Assembly (NCBI RefSeq): GCF_000297395.2 | Contig: NZ_HF570108.1 | Location: forward strand, 1,682,125-1,746,124 | Reading direction: 5' to 3' | Length of the DNA stretch: 64,000 nucleotides | Source: Micromonospora lupini str. Lupac 08 | GTDB lineage: Bacteria > Actinomycetota > Actinomycetes > Mycobacteriales > Micromonosporaceae | Shown here: in pieces, positions 27,681 through 36,534 of the stretch | How positions within the stretch are numbered: the first letter of the stretch is position 1 | How the letters are laid out: each line of letters begins with the position of its first letter | Position numbers and translations under genes: made by a program | The notes under the pieces: model-generated | What the model was told of the DNA's origin: nothing | Database searches by the model: none | What the model saw: the letters and a program-made list of their open reading frames with translations, nothing else

Positions 27681-27700
27681 ACCCCTAGATGTAGTAGTGA
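27681..27700 (+). promoter_or_regulatory. Candidate NrdR box
   Basis: The segment CCCTAGATGTAGTAG resembles the NrdR consensus (acaCwAtATaTwGtgt) in its CTA-N4-TAG core. It overlaps the expected transcription start of the nrdRJ operon, where NrdR usually binds as an autorepressor. NrdR often uses two boxes; a second is not clear. Confidence 0.45.
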
Positions 27701-27859
27701 CATGGGCGTAAGTTGCCTACAGGTTGGGTTCGACTACCGACCGCACTCCCGTAACGTTGATCACGGCGGCCGTCACCGACAGTGGCGCCGTCGTGGCGAG
27801 TCGTGTCCGGGAGTGCCCGGTCGGGTCCGCGGTGGATCATCATTTTGGAGGTTTGGGCG

Positions 27860-28360
27860 ATGCGGTGTCCGTACTGCCGGCACGCCGACTCCCGGGTGGT
27901 CGACTCGCGGGAGGCCGACGACGGCCAGCTCATCCGGCGGCGACGCTCCTGCCCGGAGTGCGGCAAGCGGTTCACCACAGTCGAGGAGGCGGTCCTCGCG
28001 GTCGTCAAGCGCAGCGGGGTGACCGAACCGTTCAGTCGTACGAAAATCATCGGCGGGGTGCGCAAGGCGTGCCAGGGCCGGCCGGTGGACGACGACTCAC
28101 TCGCGCTGCTGGCGCAGCGGGTGGAGGAAACCGTCCGGGCCAAGGGGGCCGCCGAGATCCCCAGTCACGAGGTGGGCCTGGCGATCCTGGGCCCGCTGCG
28201 CGACCTGGACGAGATCGCCTACCTGCGGTTCGCCAGCGTCTACCGCTCGTTCGACTCGCTCGCCGACTTCGAGCGCGAGATCGAGACGTTGCGGGCCGTG
28301 GCGCGAGCCCGGGAGCAGGGCCGGGCCGACGCGGTCGAGGCCGCCGGCCGTACCAACTGA
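27860..28360 (+). CDS. nrdR: Transcriptional regulator NrdR
   Basis: NrdR represses ribonucleotide reductase genes in response to ATP/dATP levels. The zinc ribbon has CPYC at residues 3-6 and CPEC at about 31-34. The ATP-cone domain follows ([20 protein letters not shown] to [16 protein letters not shown]). The length is 166 residues. ATG 27860 has GGAGG 8 bases upstream. nrdJ begins 65 bases after its stop, so regulator and target share a transcript. Confidence 0.97.
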   Translation: MRCPYCRHADSRVVDSREADDGQLIRRRRSCPECGKRFTTVEEAVLAVVKRSGVTEPFSRTKIIGGVRKACQGRPVDDDSLALLAQRVEETVRAKGAAEIPSHEVGLAILGPLRDLDEIAYLRFASVYRSFDSLADFEREIETLRAVARAREQGRADAVEAAGRTN

Positions 28361-28425
28361 CTTCACAGTTTTTCGAGAGATCAGGACGCGCGGTGGGTGA
28401 CCGCGCAGACGAGGGGGGCGACGGC

Positions 28426-31308
28426 GTGACAACGAGCCGTTCACGGAACAAGGCAGGCACGGGGCTGAAGATCGAGCGGGTGTGGACGACGGAGGGGGTC
28501 CACCCGTACGACGAGGTCAGCTGGGAGCGCCGTGACGTCGTGATGACGAACTGGCGGGACGGCTCGATCAACTTCGAGCAGCGGGGTGTGGAGTTCCCGG
28601 AGTCGTGGAGCGTCAACGCCGCGAACATCGTGACCACCAAGTACTTCCGGGGCGCGGTGGGGACCCCGGAGCGGGAGTGGTCGCTCAAGCAGCTGATCGA
28701 CCGGGTGGTCACCACCTACCGCACCGCGGGTGAGGAGTACGGCTACTTCGCCAGCCCGGCCGACGCCGAGGTCTTCGCCCACGAGCTGACCTGGATGCTC
28801 CTGAACCAGGTGTTCAGCTTCAACTCGCCGGTCTGGTTCAACGTCGGCACGCCGTCGCCGCAGCAGGTAAGCGCGTGCTTCATCCTCGCCGTCGACGACT
28901 CGATGGACTCCATCCTCGACTGGTACAAGGAGGAGGGGCTGATCTTCAAGGGCGGCTCCGGCTCCGGCGTCAACCTGTCGCGGATCCGCTCGTCCCGCGA
29001 GCTGCTCTCCTCCGGGGGCAACGCCTCCGGCCCGGTCAGCTTCATGCGCGGCGCGGACGCCTCGGCCGGCACCATCAAGTCCGGCGGCGCGACCCGCCGG
29101 GCGGCCAAGATGGTCATCCTCGACGTCGACCACCCGGACATCCAGGAGTTCGTGGTCACCAAGGCGCGCGAGGAGGACAAGATCCGCGCGCTGCGCGACG
29201 CCGGGTTCGACATGGACCTCGGCGGCTCCGACATCGTCAGCGTGCAGTACCAGAACGCCAACAACTCGGTCCGGGTCTCCGACGAGTTCATGACGGCGGT
29301 GGAGAACGACGGCGGTTTCGACCTGCGGGGTCGGCTCGACGGGTCGACCATCGAGACGGTCGAGGCGAAGAAGCTGTTCCGTTCCATCGCCCAGGCCGCC
29401 TGGGAGTGCGCCGACCCGGGCCTGCAGTACGACGACACGATCAACGGCTGGCACACCTGCCCGGAGACCGGGCGGATCACCGCGTCGAACCCGTGCTCGG
29501 AGTACCTGCACCTGGACAACTCCTCGTGCAACCTGGCCTCGCTCAACCTGATGAAGTTCCTCCGCGCCGACGGTGGCTTCGAGGTGGAGAAGTTCGTCAA
29601 GTCCGTCGAGTTCGTCATCACCGCGATGGACATCTCGATCTGCTTCGCGGACTTCCCGACCGACAAGATCGGTGAGACCTCCCGCGCCTACCGGCAGCTC
29701 GGCATCGGCTACGCCAACCTGGGCGCCCTGCTGATGGCCACCGGCCTGCCGTACGACTCGGACCAGGGCCGCTCGGTCGCCGCGTCGATCACGTCGCTGA
29801 TGACCGGCACCGCGTACCGCCGCTCGGCCGAGCTGGCCGGCGTCGTCGGCCCGTACGACGGCTACGCCCGCAACGCCGAGCCGCACAAGCGGGTCATGCG
29901 CAAGCACGCCGCGGCCAACGACGAGATCAAGCCGACCAGCCCGGTGGCCACCGCGATCGTCCGCGAGGCGACGAAGCAGTGGACCCAGGGCAACAAGATC
30001 GGCGACAAGTTCGGTTGGCGCAACGCGCAGGCGAGCGTCCTCGCCCCGACCGGCACGATCGGCTTCATGATGGACTGCGACACGACCGGCGTGGAGCCGG
30101 ACCTGGCGCTTGTCAAGTTCAAGAAGCTGGTCGGCGGCGGCTCGATGCAGATCGTCAACCAGACGGTGCCGCGCGCCCTGCGCAGCCTCGGCTACCCCGA
30201 GGAGCAGGTCGAGGCGATCGTCGAGCACATCGCCGACCACGGCCACGTGGTCGACGCCCCGGGCCTCAAGCCGGAGCACTACCCGGTCTTCGACTGCGCG
30301 ATGGGCGAGCGGTCGATCGCCCCGATGGGCCACGTGCGGATGATGGCGGCCATCCAGCCGTTCGTCTCCGGCGCCATCTCCAAGACGGTGAACATGCCGG
30401 AGGCGGCCACCGTCGAGGACGTCGAGAAGATCTACTTCGAGGGCTGGAAGCTCGGCCTCAAGGCGCTGGCGATCTACCGGGACAACTGCAAGGTCGGCCA
30501 GCCGCTCTCGGTGGCCAAGTCCAACAAGGCCACCACGCCGGCCGCCGTCGAGACCGCAGCCGCCGCGCCGGCCGCGCCGGCTGCGGTGGAGAAGGTCATC
30601 GAGTACCGGCCGGTGCGCAAGCGCCTGCCGAAGAAGCGCCCGTCCGAGACGGTCAGCTTCTCCGTCGGTGGCGCCGAGGGTTACCTCACCGCGTCGTCCT
30701 ACCCGGACGACGGCCTCGGCGAGGTCTTCCTGAAGATGTCCAAGCAGGGCTCGACCCTGGCCGGCGTGATGGACGCCTTCTCGGTGGCCATCAGCATCGG
30801 CCTGCAGTACGGCGTGCCGCTGGAGACGTTCGTCAGCAAGTTCACCAACATGCGCTTCGAGCCGGCCGGCATGACCGACGACCCGGACGTGCGCATGGCG
30901 GCCTCGGTGATGGACTACATCTTCCGTCGCCTGGCGCTGGACTTCCTGCCCTACGAGCGCCGCGCCGAGCTGGGCATCTTCACCGCCGGCGAGCGGGCCG
31001 CCCAGCTGCGGGCCGAGGCCGACGCGGAGGCCGCCGCCGTCACCGGCGCGGAACTCACCGCGATGGCGTCGTCGGCGCCGGTCGAGGCTCCGGCCAAGAC
31101 CGAGGCCGTCGCCCAGCCGGCCCAGGAGATGGCCGACGTGGCCGCCGCCAAGCCGGCTCCGAGCGTGGGTTCCAGCACCGAACTGCTGGAGGCCGTGATC
31201 GGCAAGGCCGCGGACGCGCCGCTCTGCTTCACCTGCGGTACGAAGATGCGCCCCGCCGGTAGCTGCTACGTCTGCGAGGGCTGCGGCTCCACCAGCGGCT
31301 GCAGCTGA
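28426..31308 (+). CDS. nrdJ: Adenosylcobalamin-dependent (class II) ribonucleotide reductase NrdJ
   Basis: NrdJ reduces ribonucleotides to deoxyribonucleotides using coenzyme B12, without needing oxygen. From GTG 28426 (GAGGGGGG upstream) the protein has 960 residues. The active-site region includes QQVSACFILAVDDSMDSI, the stretch EGLIFKGGSGSGVNLSRI, and NPCSEYLHLDNSSCNLASLN. A variable Ala/Pro-rich linker follows near residue 705. The C-terminal zinc-ribbon carries CFTCGTKMRPAGSCYVCEGC, which holds the redox-active cysteine pairs. An in-frame GTG at 28393 is a weaker alternative start. Confidence 0.97.
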   Translation: MTTSRSRNKAGTGLKIERVWTTEGVHPYDEVSWERRDVVMTNWRDGSINFEQRGVEFPESWSVNAANIVTTKYFRGAVGTPEREWSLKQLIDRVVTTYRTAGEEYGYFASPADAEVFAHELTWMLLNQVFSFNSPVWFNVGTPSPQQVSACFILAVDDSMDSILDWYKEEGLIFKGGSGSGVNLSRIRSSRELLSSGGNASGPVSFMRGADASAGTIKSGGATRRAAKMVILDVDHPDIQEFVVTKAREEDKIRALRDAGFDMDLGGSDIVSVQYQNANNSVRVSDEFMTAVENDGGFDLRGRLDGSTIETVEAKKLFRSIAQAAWECADPGLQYDDTINGWHTCPETGRITASNPCSEYLHLDNSSCNLASLNLMKFLRADGGFEVEKFVKSVEFVITAMDISICFADFPTDKIGETSRAYRQLGIGYANLGALLMATGLPYDSDQGRSVAASITSLMTGTAYRRSAELAGVVGPYDGYARNAEPHKRVMRKHAAANDEIKPTSPVATAIVREATKQWTQGNKIGDKFGWRNAQASVLAPTGTIGFMMDCDTTGVEPDLALVKFKKLVGGGSMQIVNQTVPRALRSLGYPEEQVEAIVEHIADHGHVVDAPGLKPEHYPVFDCAMGERSIAPMGHVRMMAAIQPFVSGAISKTVNMPEAATVEDVEKIYFEGWKLGLKALAIYRDNCKVGQPLSVAKSNKATTPAAVETAAAAPAAPAAVEKVIEYRPVRKRLPKKRPSETVSFSVGGAEGYLTASSYPDDGLGEVFLKMSKQGSTLAGVMDAFSVAISIGLQYGVPLETFVSKFTNMRFEPAGMTDDPDVRMAASVMDYIFRRLALDFLPYERRAELGIFTAGERAAQLRAEADAEAAAVTGAELTAMASSAPVEAPAKTEAVAQPAQEMADVAAAKPAPSVGSSTELLEAVIGKAADAPLCFTCGTKMRPAGSCYVCEGCGSTSGCS

Positions 31309-31320
31309 CGTACGCGTCAG

Positions 31321-31357
31321 CGCTGCCCCGACCTCCTGCCCGGAGGCCGGGGCAGCG
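31321..31357 (+). terminator. nrdJ terminator
   Basis: A 16-bp stem with one mismatch (CGCTGCCCCGACCTCC with GGAGGCCGGGGCAGCG) and a 5-base loop begins 13 bases after the nrdJ stop codon. Confidence 0.75.
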
Positions 31358-31374
31358 CAGTTTCCGCCGCCCTC

Positions 31375-31450
31375 GTGATCGACTCGAGTTCCAGGAACTC
31401 GGGGTATCGCGCCCGCCCGGACACCCCGACTTCAGCGAACCCGCGATCAC
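31375..31450. repeat. Palindromic intergenic element between nrdJ and folD
   Basis: Outer arms GTGATCG (31375-31381) and CGATCAC (31444-31450) enclose inner complementary pieces such as TCGGGG and CCCCGA. The inner part shares TCGGGGTATC, then CGAACCCG after the second arm, with the element at 6636-6690. Both lie between convergent genes. Confidence 0.6.
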
Positions 31451-31468
31451 GCACTGAAGCCGGAGGGT

Positions 31469-32368
31469 CTACCGGGTCGCGCGTTCGGTGGCGCGCACGG
31501 CGTTGCGGAACAGCATCGCGACAGTCGTCGGACCGACCCCGCCGACCCGGGGCGTGATGGCGCCGGCGACCTCGGCGCACGCCTCGTCCACGTCCGGCAG
31601 GAGGCGCCGCCCGGCGTAGCGGACACCGGCGCCGATGACGACGGCGCCCGGCTTGACGTGCTCGGGCTGGACGATTCCGGGTACGCCGGCGGCGGCGACG
31701 AGGATGTCGGCGCGGCGGGTGTAGCGGGCCCAGTCGGGCACGCCGGTGTGCACGACTGTGACGGCGGCGTTGGCGGTCGGGCGCTTCTGGGCGAGCAGCA
31801 TCGCCAGGGGCCGGCCCAGGGTGGCGCCGCGGCCGAGGATGACTACCTCACGGCCGGCGACGGGGATCTCGTGGTGCGCCAGGAGGGCTTCGATGCCGGC
31901 GGGGGTGCACGGCAGCGGGCCGGGCAGGCCGACGGCGAGACGGCCCATGTTCAGCGGGTGCATACCGTCGACATCCTTGTCCGGGTCGATGGTCTGCAGC
32001 GCCGCGTCGTAGTCCAGGTGTCCCGGGACGGGGTACTGCACGAGCAGTCCGTGCACGGCCGGATCGGTGTTGAACCGGGCGATGGCCCGGTGCAGATCGG
32101 CCTGGGTGACGGTGGCCGGCAGATGCACGTGCGGGGAGGCGAAGCCGAGCGCGGCCGCCTGACGCTGCTTGATGCCGATGTAGCCGGCGCTGGCGTCGTC
32201 GTCGCCCACCAGGATGGTGGCGAGGCTCGGTGTGATCCCGCGGTCCCGTAGGCGCGCGACCGCGGCGGCGACCTCGGCGAAGATGGCGTCGGCGACGGGT
32301 GCGCCCGGCAGGAGTCGAGCCGCACCCGACGTGGTGTGGGTCTCTGCGGATTCGCGTGTCGTGGTCAT
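31469..32368 (-). CDS. folD: Bifunctional methylenetetrahydrofolate dehydrogenase/cyclohydrolase FolD
   Basis: FolD interconverts 5,10-methylene- and 10-formyl-tetrahydrofolate. Family motifs are TILVGDDDASAGYIGIKQRQ with the catalytic Tyr and Lys (YxxxK), VQYPVPGHLD, the segment DKDVDGMHPLNMGRL, CTPAGIEALL, and the nucleotide-binding VILGRGATLGRPLAMLL. From ATG 32368 (GAGGG upstream) the protein has 299 residues. The frame remains open far upstream, but that part is Arg/Pro-rich and noncoding. The QYP variant of the usual QLPLP motif is worth noting. Confidence 0.92.
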   Translation of the reverse strand: MTTTRESAETHTTSGAARLLPGAPVADAIFAEVAAAVARLRDRGITPSLATILVGDDDASAGYIGIKQRQAAALGFASPHVHLPATVTQADLHRAIARFNTDPAVHGLLVQYPVPGHLDYDAALQTIDPDKDVDGMHPLNMGRLAVGLPGPLPCTPAGIEALLAHHEIPVAGREVVILGRGATLGRPLAMLLAQKRPTANAAVTVVHTGVPDWARYTRRADILVAAAGVPGIVQPEHVKPGAVVIGAGVRYAGRRLLPDVDEACAEVAGAITPRVGGVGPTTVAMLFRNAVRATERATR

Positions 32369-32704
32369 GAAATCCCTCGACGCGGGCGCCCAGGCGGTCG
32401 ACGTCCGCGAGAGGCTCCCCGATGGTTCCACCATCCCCGTGCCGCCAGTCGCCGGTGGTTCGATGATGCCCCATCGGCGAGGCGGTCGCCCAGCAGGGGA
32501 TGCGCGGCGGGGATCACCCGCCACGCTCGTGGCCTGAGCCGTTCCCTCGGTCGGGGGACGAGGCGGCACGAAGGTCCCACTGCGGCGGGATCCCGACGGC
32601 CGGTAACCGGGAGAGGCTCGCCGGAGCCGGAGCCGGAGCCGGAGCCGGGCCGAGCCGGGTCGGGTCGGGTCGGGTCGGGGCGGTTGTAGCGGAGGGCGGG
32701 ACCA
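32369..32704. other. Divergent intergenic region between folD and the membrane-protein gene
   Basis: This 336-base stretch should contain two divergent promoters, but I cannot place either with confidence. It holds the short tandem repeats at 32619-32682. No credible gene is present. Confidence 0.4.
32619..32682. repeat. Hexamer and pentamer microsatellites
   Basis: Four to five copies of GGAGCC (about 32619-32648) are followed by four copies of CGGGT (about 32655-32677). The tract ends about 20 bases before the start codon at 32705, so changes in repeat number would alter the promoter or leader spacing of that gene. Confidence 0.8.
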
Positions 32705-33688
32705 GTGACGGATGCACAGATCGGCGTGACGGTGGCGGCGGTGCCGCCCGAGCAGGACATGGGCGCGCGGTGGAGCGCCGCCCGCAAGGTCGCCGGCTAC
32801 GCGGCGGCGTCGGCCATGTCCCTGTACCTGCTCGTCAAGGTCGTCTGGATCGCTGTCGCGCTGCTCGGGAGCGGGCCGGACGACATGGGAACCGTCGCCT
32901 GGGTGGTGCTCAACGCGGTCACCGTGGGGATGTCCGCGATCGGGGTCACCGTCGGGCTGGCGCTGGCCCAGGACTGGGGCAGGCGGATTCCCGCGCGACC
33001 GTTGATCTTCTTCGCCTGGGTGGGCGGTGGCTTCCTGGTGCCGATGCTTCCGTACCTGATGGTCAGCGGTGTTCTCGCGGCGCTGGAAGGCGGCGGGTCC
33101 GTCGACGGTGGCGGGCAGGCGCCGGCCTGGGAGGGTCTCCTCATCGGCGTCGGCTTCCTGGGAATGGCGGCGGGACTGGCCGTGGCTCTGCCGATCTATC
33201 TGCGGCAACGGTGGCCGGCCGCCTTCCTGGGCCGGCTGGGGGATCGGCCGCCCCGCCCGTCGTGGTTCGTGCTGCCGGCGGTGACGGTGACCGTCGCGCT
33301 GGGTCTGCTCTGGCTGTCCTGGGCGTGCGGCGGGACGCTGGGCATCGAGTCCGCGCACCGCGCTGGTGGCGGTGACCTCAACGACCGCCTGTTGAACGGC
33401 AACGCGGGATTGTGGGCGCTGATCGGCGGGTGGAGCGTCTGGGCGCTCGACCGTCGCCGCCCCGGTCGGCTGCCGCGCTGGATTCCGCTGACGTTCGCGT
33501 TCGCCGCGTCGGGCTCGCTGTTCGCGTGGGGCGGCTGGAAGCTGCCGATGGCCGTCATCCGGCCGGCGGGTTACGTGGCCGTCGAGTATCCCGCCGTGGC
33601 CGTCGCCCAGCACACCCTGAGCATCGTCGCGGGTCTCGCCCTGCTGGCCACCGTCCTGTCCGTCGCCCGGGCCCGGAGGCATTGGTGA
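32705..33688 (+). CDS. Multipass membrane protein of unknown function
   Basis: I do not recognise the family. The protein of 327 residues has seven or eight hydrophobic helices. The first begins at about residue 32 (VAGYAAASAMSLYLLVKVVW), and others are VLNAVTVGMSAIGVTVGLAL and LLIGVGFLGMAAGLAVALPI. There is no catalytic motif or signal peptide. GTG 32705 has GGAGGG about 8 bases upstream. It stands alone on its strand with microsatellites in its leader. Confidence 0.7.
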   Translation: MTDAQIGVTVAAVPPEQDMGARWSAARKVAGYAAASAMSLYLLVKVVWIAVALLGSGPDDMGTVAWVVLNAVTVGMSAIGVTVGLALAQDWGRRIPARPLIFFAWVGGGFLVPMLPYLMVSGVLAALEGGGSVDGGGQAPAWEGLLIGVGFLGMAAGLAVALPIYLRQRWPAAFLGRLGDRPPRPSWFVLPAVTVTVALGLLWLSWACGGTLGIESAHRAGGGDLNDRLLNGNAGLWALIGGWSVWALDRRRPGRLPRWIPLTFAFAASGSLFAWGGWKLPMAVIRPAGYVAVEYPAVAVAQHTLSIVAGLALLATVLSVARARRHW

Positions 33689-33766
33689 TGAAGGCCGCCG
33701 ATGGCACCGAGGCGGGCCGGGAGCCGCGGGGCTGAAAACTCGGCAGAACGTTGCGACGATCGGGGC

Positions 33767-34702
33767 ATGACGACCATCGAGGCGTACGTCGAGTTCGGCA
33801 CCCGCGAGGCGCACGGCGTCTCACCGACGTACGAGCGGCTGTCCCACGCCGTCGCCCACGACGGCGACCTGCTCGCCCTGCTCGACACGCTCCCGCCCGG
33901 CAAGCGGCAACCCAACCTGCTGTTCGGCGTCGTGCGCTGGCTGGGCGGGCCGGTCGACGACCCGGTCGCCTTCCACGACTACACGGTGGCGCACTGGCCG
34001 GCCGTCGAGGCGCAGGTGCTAGCCCGAGCCACCCAGACGAACGAGGCCGGCCGGTGTGCCGTCCTGCTGCCCGTGCTCGCCGCGTTGCCGCAGCCCCTCG
34101 CCCTGCTGGAGGTCGGCGCGTCGGCGGGGCTCTGCCTCTATCCCGACCGGTACGCCTATCGGTACGGCGAGTACGAGGTCGGCGACGGCACGCCGGTGCT
34201 GGAGTGCGCGGCCGGTGGGTTGGTGCCGCCGGCGCGCGTACCCCAGGTGGTGTGGCGGGCCGGTCTGGACCTGAACCCGCTCGACGTGACCGACGCCGGC
34301 GACGTGTCCTGGTTGGAAGCCCTGATCTGGCCGGAGCACGCGCACCGGCGGGCCCGGTTGCGTGCGGCGGCGGCGGTCGCCGCGGCCGACCCGCCGCTGC
34401 TGGTCCGCGGCGACCTGGTGGACGACCTGCCGGCGCTTGCCGCGCGGGCGCCGGCCGACGCGACGCTTGTCGTCTTCCACACCTCGGTGCTCTACCAGGT
34501 GCCCGTCGCGCGCCGGGAGGCGTTCGTCCGGCTGGTGCGTGAGCTGCCGGGGCACTGGATCGCCAACGAGGCCCCGGAGGTGCTGCCCTACGACGGGCTG
34601 CCCGACCCGCCGGACGCGGCGCTGCACAACGTCCTCGCGCTCGACGGCAAGCCGCTGGCCTGGACCCGGGGCCATGGTCAGGCGATGACCTGGTTCGGCT
34701 GA
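33767..34702 (+). CDS. DUF2332 family protein
   Basis: The protein of 311 residues matches DUF2332, an actinobacterial family that may have a methyltransferase-like fold. Recognisable segments are SPTYERLSHAVAHDGDLLALL, then KRQPNLLFGVVRWLGG, the glycine-containing ALLEVGASAGLCLYPDRYAY and FHTSVLYQVP. The function is unknown. ATG 33767 is the start; the frame extends upstream without a better site. It is convergent with the MerR-type regulator, with 2 bases between the stops. Confidence 0.82.
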   Translation: MTTIEAYVEFGTREAHGVSPTYERLSHAVAHDGDLLALLDTLPPGKRQPNLLFGVVRWLGGPVDDPVAFHDYTVAHWPAVEAQVLARATQTNEAGRCAVLLPVLAALPQPLALLEVGASAGLCLYPDRYAYRYGEYEVGDGTPVLECAAGGLVPPARVPQVVWRAGLDLNPLDVTDAGDVSWLEALIWPEHAHRRARLRAAAAVAAADPPLLVRGDLVDDLPALAARAPADATLVVFHTSVLYQVPVARREAFVRLVRELPGHWIANEAPEVLPYDGLPDPPDAALHNVLALDGKPLAWTRGHGQAMTWFG

Positions 34703-34704
34703 GA

Positions 34705-35637
34705 TCAGGCCCCCGCCGGCAGCCGGGCGCGCAGCGCTCGACTGAACCAGTCCACCGCCGGCGTCACCCCGCCACCCGTCGCCCAACCGTTGATCACCGA
34801 CAGCAGGTCGAGGTAGCGGTCCCGGCGGCTGTCGTTCGCCAGGGTCAGCCGGTCCAGCAGCCGACGGCGCAGGTCGGTGTCGTCGGGGATGTGGTGCAGT
34901 CGCGCGTACCGGCCGGTGACCGCCGCGACCACCGGCTCGGCCTCCGGGCCGGTCGGATCGAGACCGGCCGCCAGGGCGGCCGCCACCCCGTTCCGGACGA
35001 TCGCGACGGCGTCCGGGCGGGGCGGCCCGGGTACGTCGTGGTCGGCGGCGTGCTGACGCGCCAGCCGCCGCATGCTCGCCCGGAAGGTGGTGTCCCGGCA
35101 CAGCTCGGCCAGCTCCAGCCACGCCTGCACCTGCTCGGTGGTCGGGTCGTCGGGCAGCTCCGGCGTCATCGAGACGATCACCCCCGGGTACGTCGGCGGG
35201 TCGCCCGTGAAGACGCTGTCCAGGAAGTCGTCCACCAGTTGCTTCCGTTCCCGGGTGGTGAGCTGGGCCAGTCGGTGCAGGTCGTCCACCTCCGCCGGGC
35301 CCGACCCCCGCCGCGCCGCCACGGTGAGCACCGCCCGGCGCAGCCGCAGCACCCGGATCTGCACCGCCAGAGCCTCGGCGTGCGCGGCGGCCACCTCGTG
35401 CAGGGGCACCTCGCGGTCCACCACCCGCCGAATGGACGCCAGATCCACGCCCAGGTCGCGCAACGTCCGGACCAGTTCCAGTCGGGCGACGGCATCCGGG
35501 CCGTACCGCCGATAGCCGGCCGGGCTCCGATCGGTGGGCGGCACGATCCCGCTGTCGGCGTAGTACCTGATGGTCTTGACGCTCAGGCCGCTCCGCCGGG
35601 CCAGGTCACCGATCGTGTAGCGCTCTTCCCCGTCCAT
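34705..35637 (-). CDS. MerR-family transcriptional regulator
   Basis: The N-terminal winged helix is typical MerR: YTIGDLARRSGLSVKTIRYY at about residues 7-26, then GYRRYGPDAVARLELVRTLR. A coiled dimerisation helix follows. The long C-terminal part (about residues 125-310) is helical and resembles no ligand domain that I can name, and no metal-binding cysteine pattern is seen. It is the third gene of a minus-strand group with a hydrolase and an MFS exporter, so it probably controls that exporter in response to a small molecule. Confidence 0.88.
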   Translation of the reverse strand: MDGEERYTIGDLARRSGLSVKTIRYYADSGIVPPTDRSPAGYRRYGPDAVARLELVRTLRDLGVDLASIRRVVDREVPLHEVAAAHAEALAVQIRVLRLRRAVLTVAARRGSGPAEVDDLHRLAQLTTRERKQLVDDFLDSVFTGDPPTYPGVIVSMTPELPDDPTTEQVQAWLELAELCRDTTFRASMRRLARQHAADHDVPGPPRPDAVAIVRNGVAAALAAGLDPTGPEAEPVVAAVTGRYARLHHIPDDTDLRRRLLDRLTLANDSRRDRYLDLLSVINGWATGGGVTPAVDWFSRALRARLPAGA

Positions 35638-35670
35638 GCCCCCACCCTGCTGTCTCCCCCCGGTGGAGAC

Positions 35671-36525
35671 TCAAGCCCCGGCCGGACCGGCGAGGAACGC
35701 CGCGAGCGTCGCGCGGAACGCCTCGGCGTCGTCGAGCCACGGGTAGTGGCCCGCGCCCGCCTGCACGACCACCTCGGCCCCGGGAATCAGCTCGCCGAGC
35801 TGGGCCACGAGGCCGGGCGGCGCGCCGAGGTCGACCTCACCGGCGACCAGCAGCACCGCGCCTCGGTGCGCACCGAGCGCGGCGCGGGTGGCCGGCGGGT
35901 CGAAGGCGCCCTCGCTGCCGAAGATCCGCGCCGCCTCCTCGTTGCGCTGGCCGGCCTCGGCCGCCTGGTGCGCCTGGGCCGTCTCGTCCCACCGGCCGTA
36001 GAAGAACGGGGCGATCGCCTGCCAGGCCTCCGGACTGGCCCAACCGGCCACCATGGAATCCAGGGCCTCCGCCGCCGCCGGAAACCACGGCTCGGCCACG
36101 CGGACGCGGGTGACCTCCTGACGCAGCGCGGCCGTCGCCGGCAGCCCGACCGCCCGGGTGCTCGGGGTGACAAGCGCGAGCCGGCCCACGCGGTCGGGGT
36201 GCCGGGCCGCGTACTGCGCCGCCACGTTGGCGCCGGCGGAGTGCCCGAGCAGGTCCAGCCGGTCGAGGCCCAGGTGCCGACGCAGTGCCTCCACGTCATC
36301 GACCAGACGGTCGCAGCGATAGGTGGAGACATCCGCCGGCGCCGCCGACCGACCGGTGCCCCGGTGATCGAGAACGACAAGCGTCCGCAGTGCGCCCAGG
36401 CCACCGAGATCGCCGAGGTACGCGGAGTCGCGCATCGGGCCGCCCGGCAGGCAGACCAGCGGGTCACCACCCCCGAGGGTCCGGTACGCGAGCGCCGTCC
36501 CGTCCGGCGCGGCAAAGGTGGCCAT
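35671..36525 (-). CDS. Alpha/beta hydrolase, proline-iminopeptidase-like
   Basis: The fold and catalytic elements are clear. The oxyanion segment VCLPGGPMRDS lies at about residue 24. The nucleophile elbow is LLGHSAGANVA with Ser at about 96, and the catalytic histidine is in GAGHYPW near 262. The acid is probably in the GEVDLGAP segment. The oxyanion motif is closest to the HGGPG type of proline iminopeptidases. The length is 284 residues. It lies 9 bases downstream of the MFS gene, which suggests cotranscription. The substrate is unknown. Confidence 0.86.
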   Translation of the reverse strand: MATFAAPDGTALAYRTLGGGDPLVCLPGGPMRDSAYLGDLGGLGALRTLVVLDHRGTGRSAAPADVSTYRCDRLVDDVEALRRHLGLDRLDLLGHSAGANVAAQYAARHPDRVGRLALVTPSTRAVGLPATAALRQEVTRVRVAEPWFPAAAEALDSMVAGWASPEAWQAIAPFFYGRWDETAQAHQAAEAGQRNEEAARIFGSEGAFDPPATRAALGAHRGAVLLVAGEVDLGAPPGLVAQLGELIPGAEVVVQAGAGHYPWLDDAEAFRATLAAFLAGPAGA

Positions 36526-36534
36526 CGTCGGACC

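Larger units (their letters stand above)
27266..27859. other. lexA-nrdR divergent intergenic region
   Basis: This 594-base stretch holds the promoters of both flanking genes and two LexA boxes, listed separately. In M. tuberculosis a LysM cell-wall hydrolase gene (Rv2719c, from memory) sits here and is SOS-regulated. No such gene is present in this window, and the small open frames do not look like proteins. Confidence 0.6.

Noticed and set aside
27452..27688. 78-residue open frame between lexA and nrdR as the missing SOS gene
   Set aside because: Its start precedes the LexA box, it lacks a ribosome-binding site, and the sequence is not protein-like.
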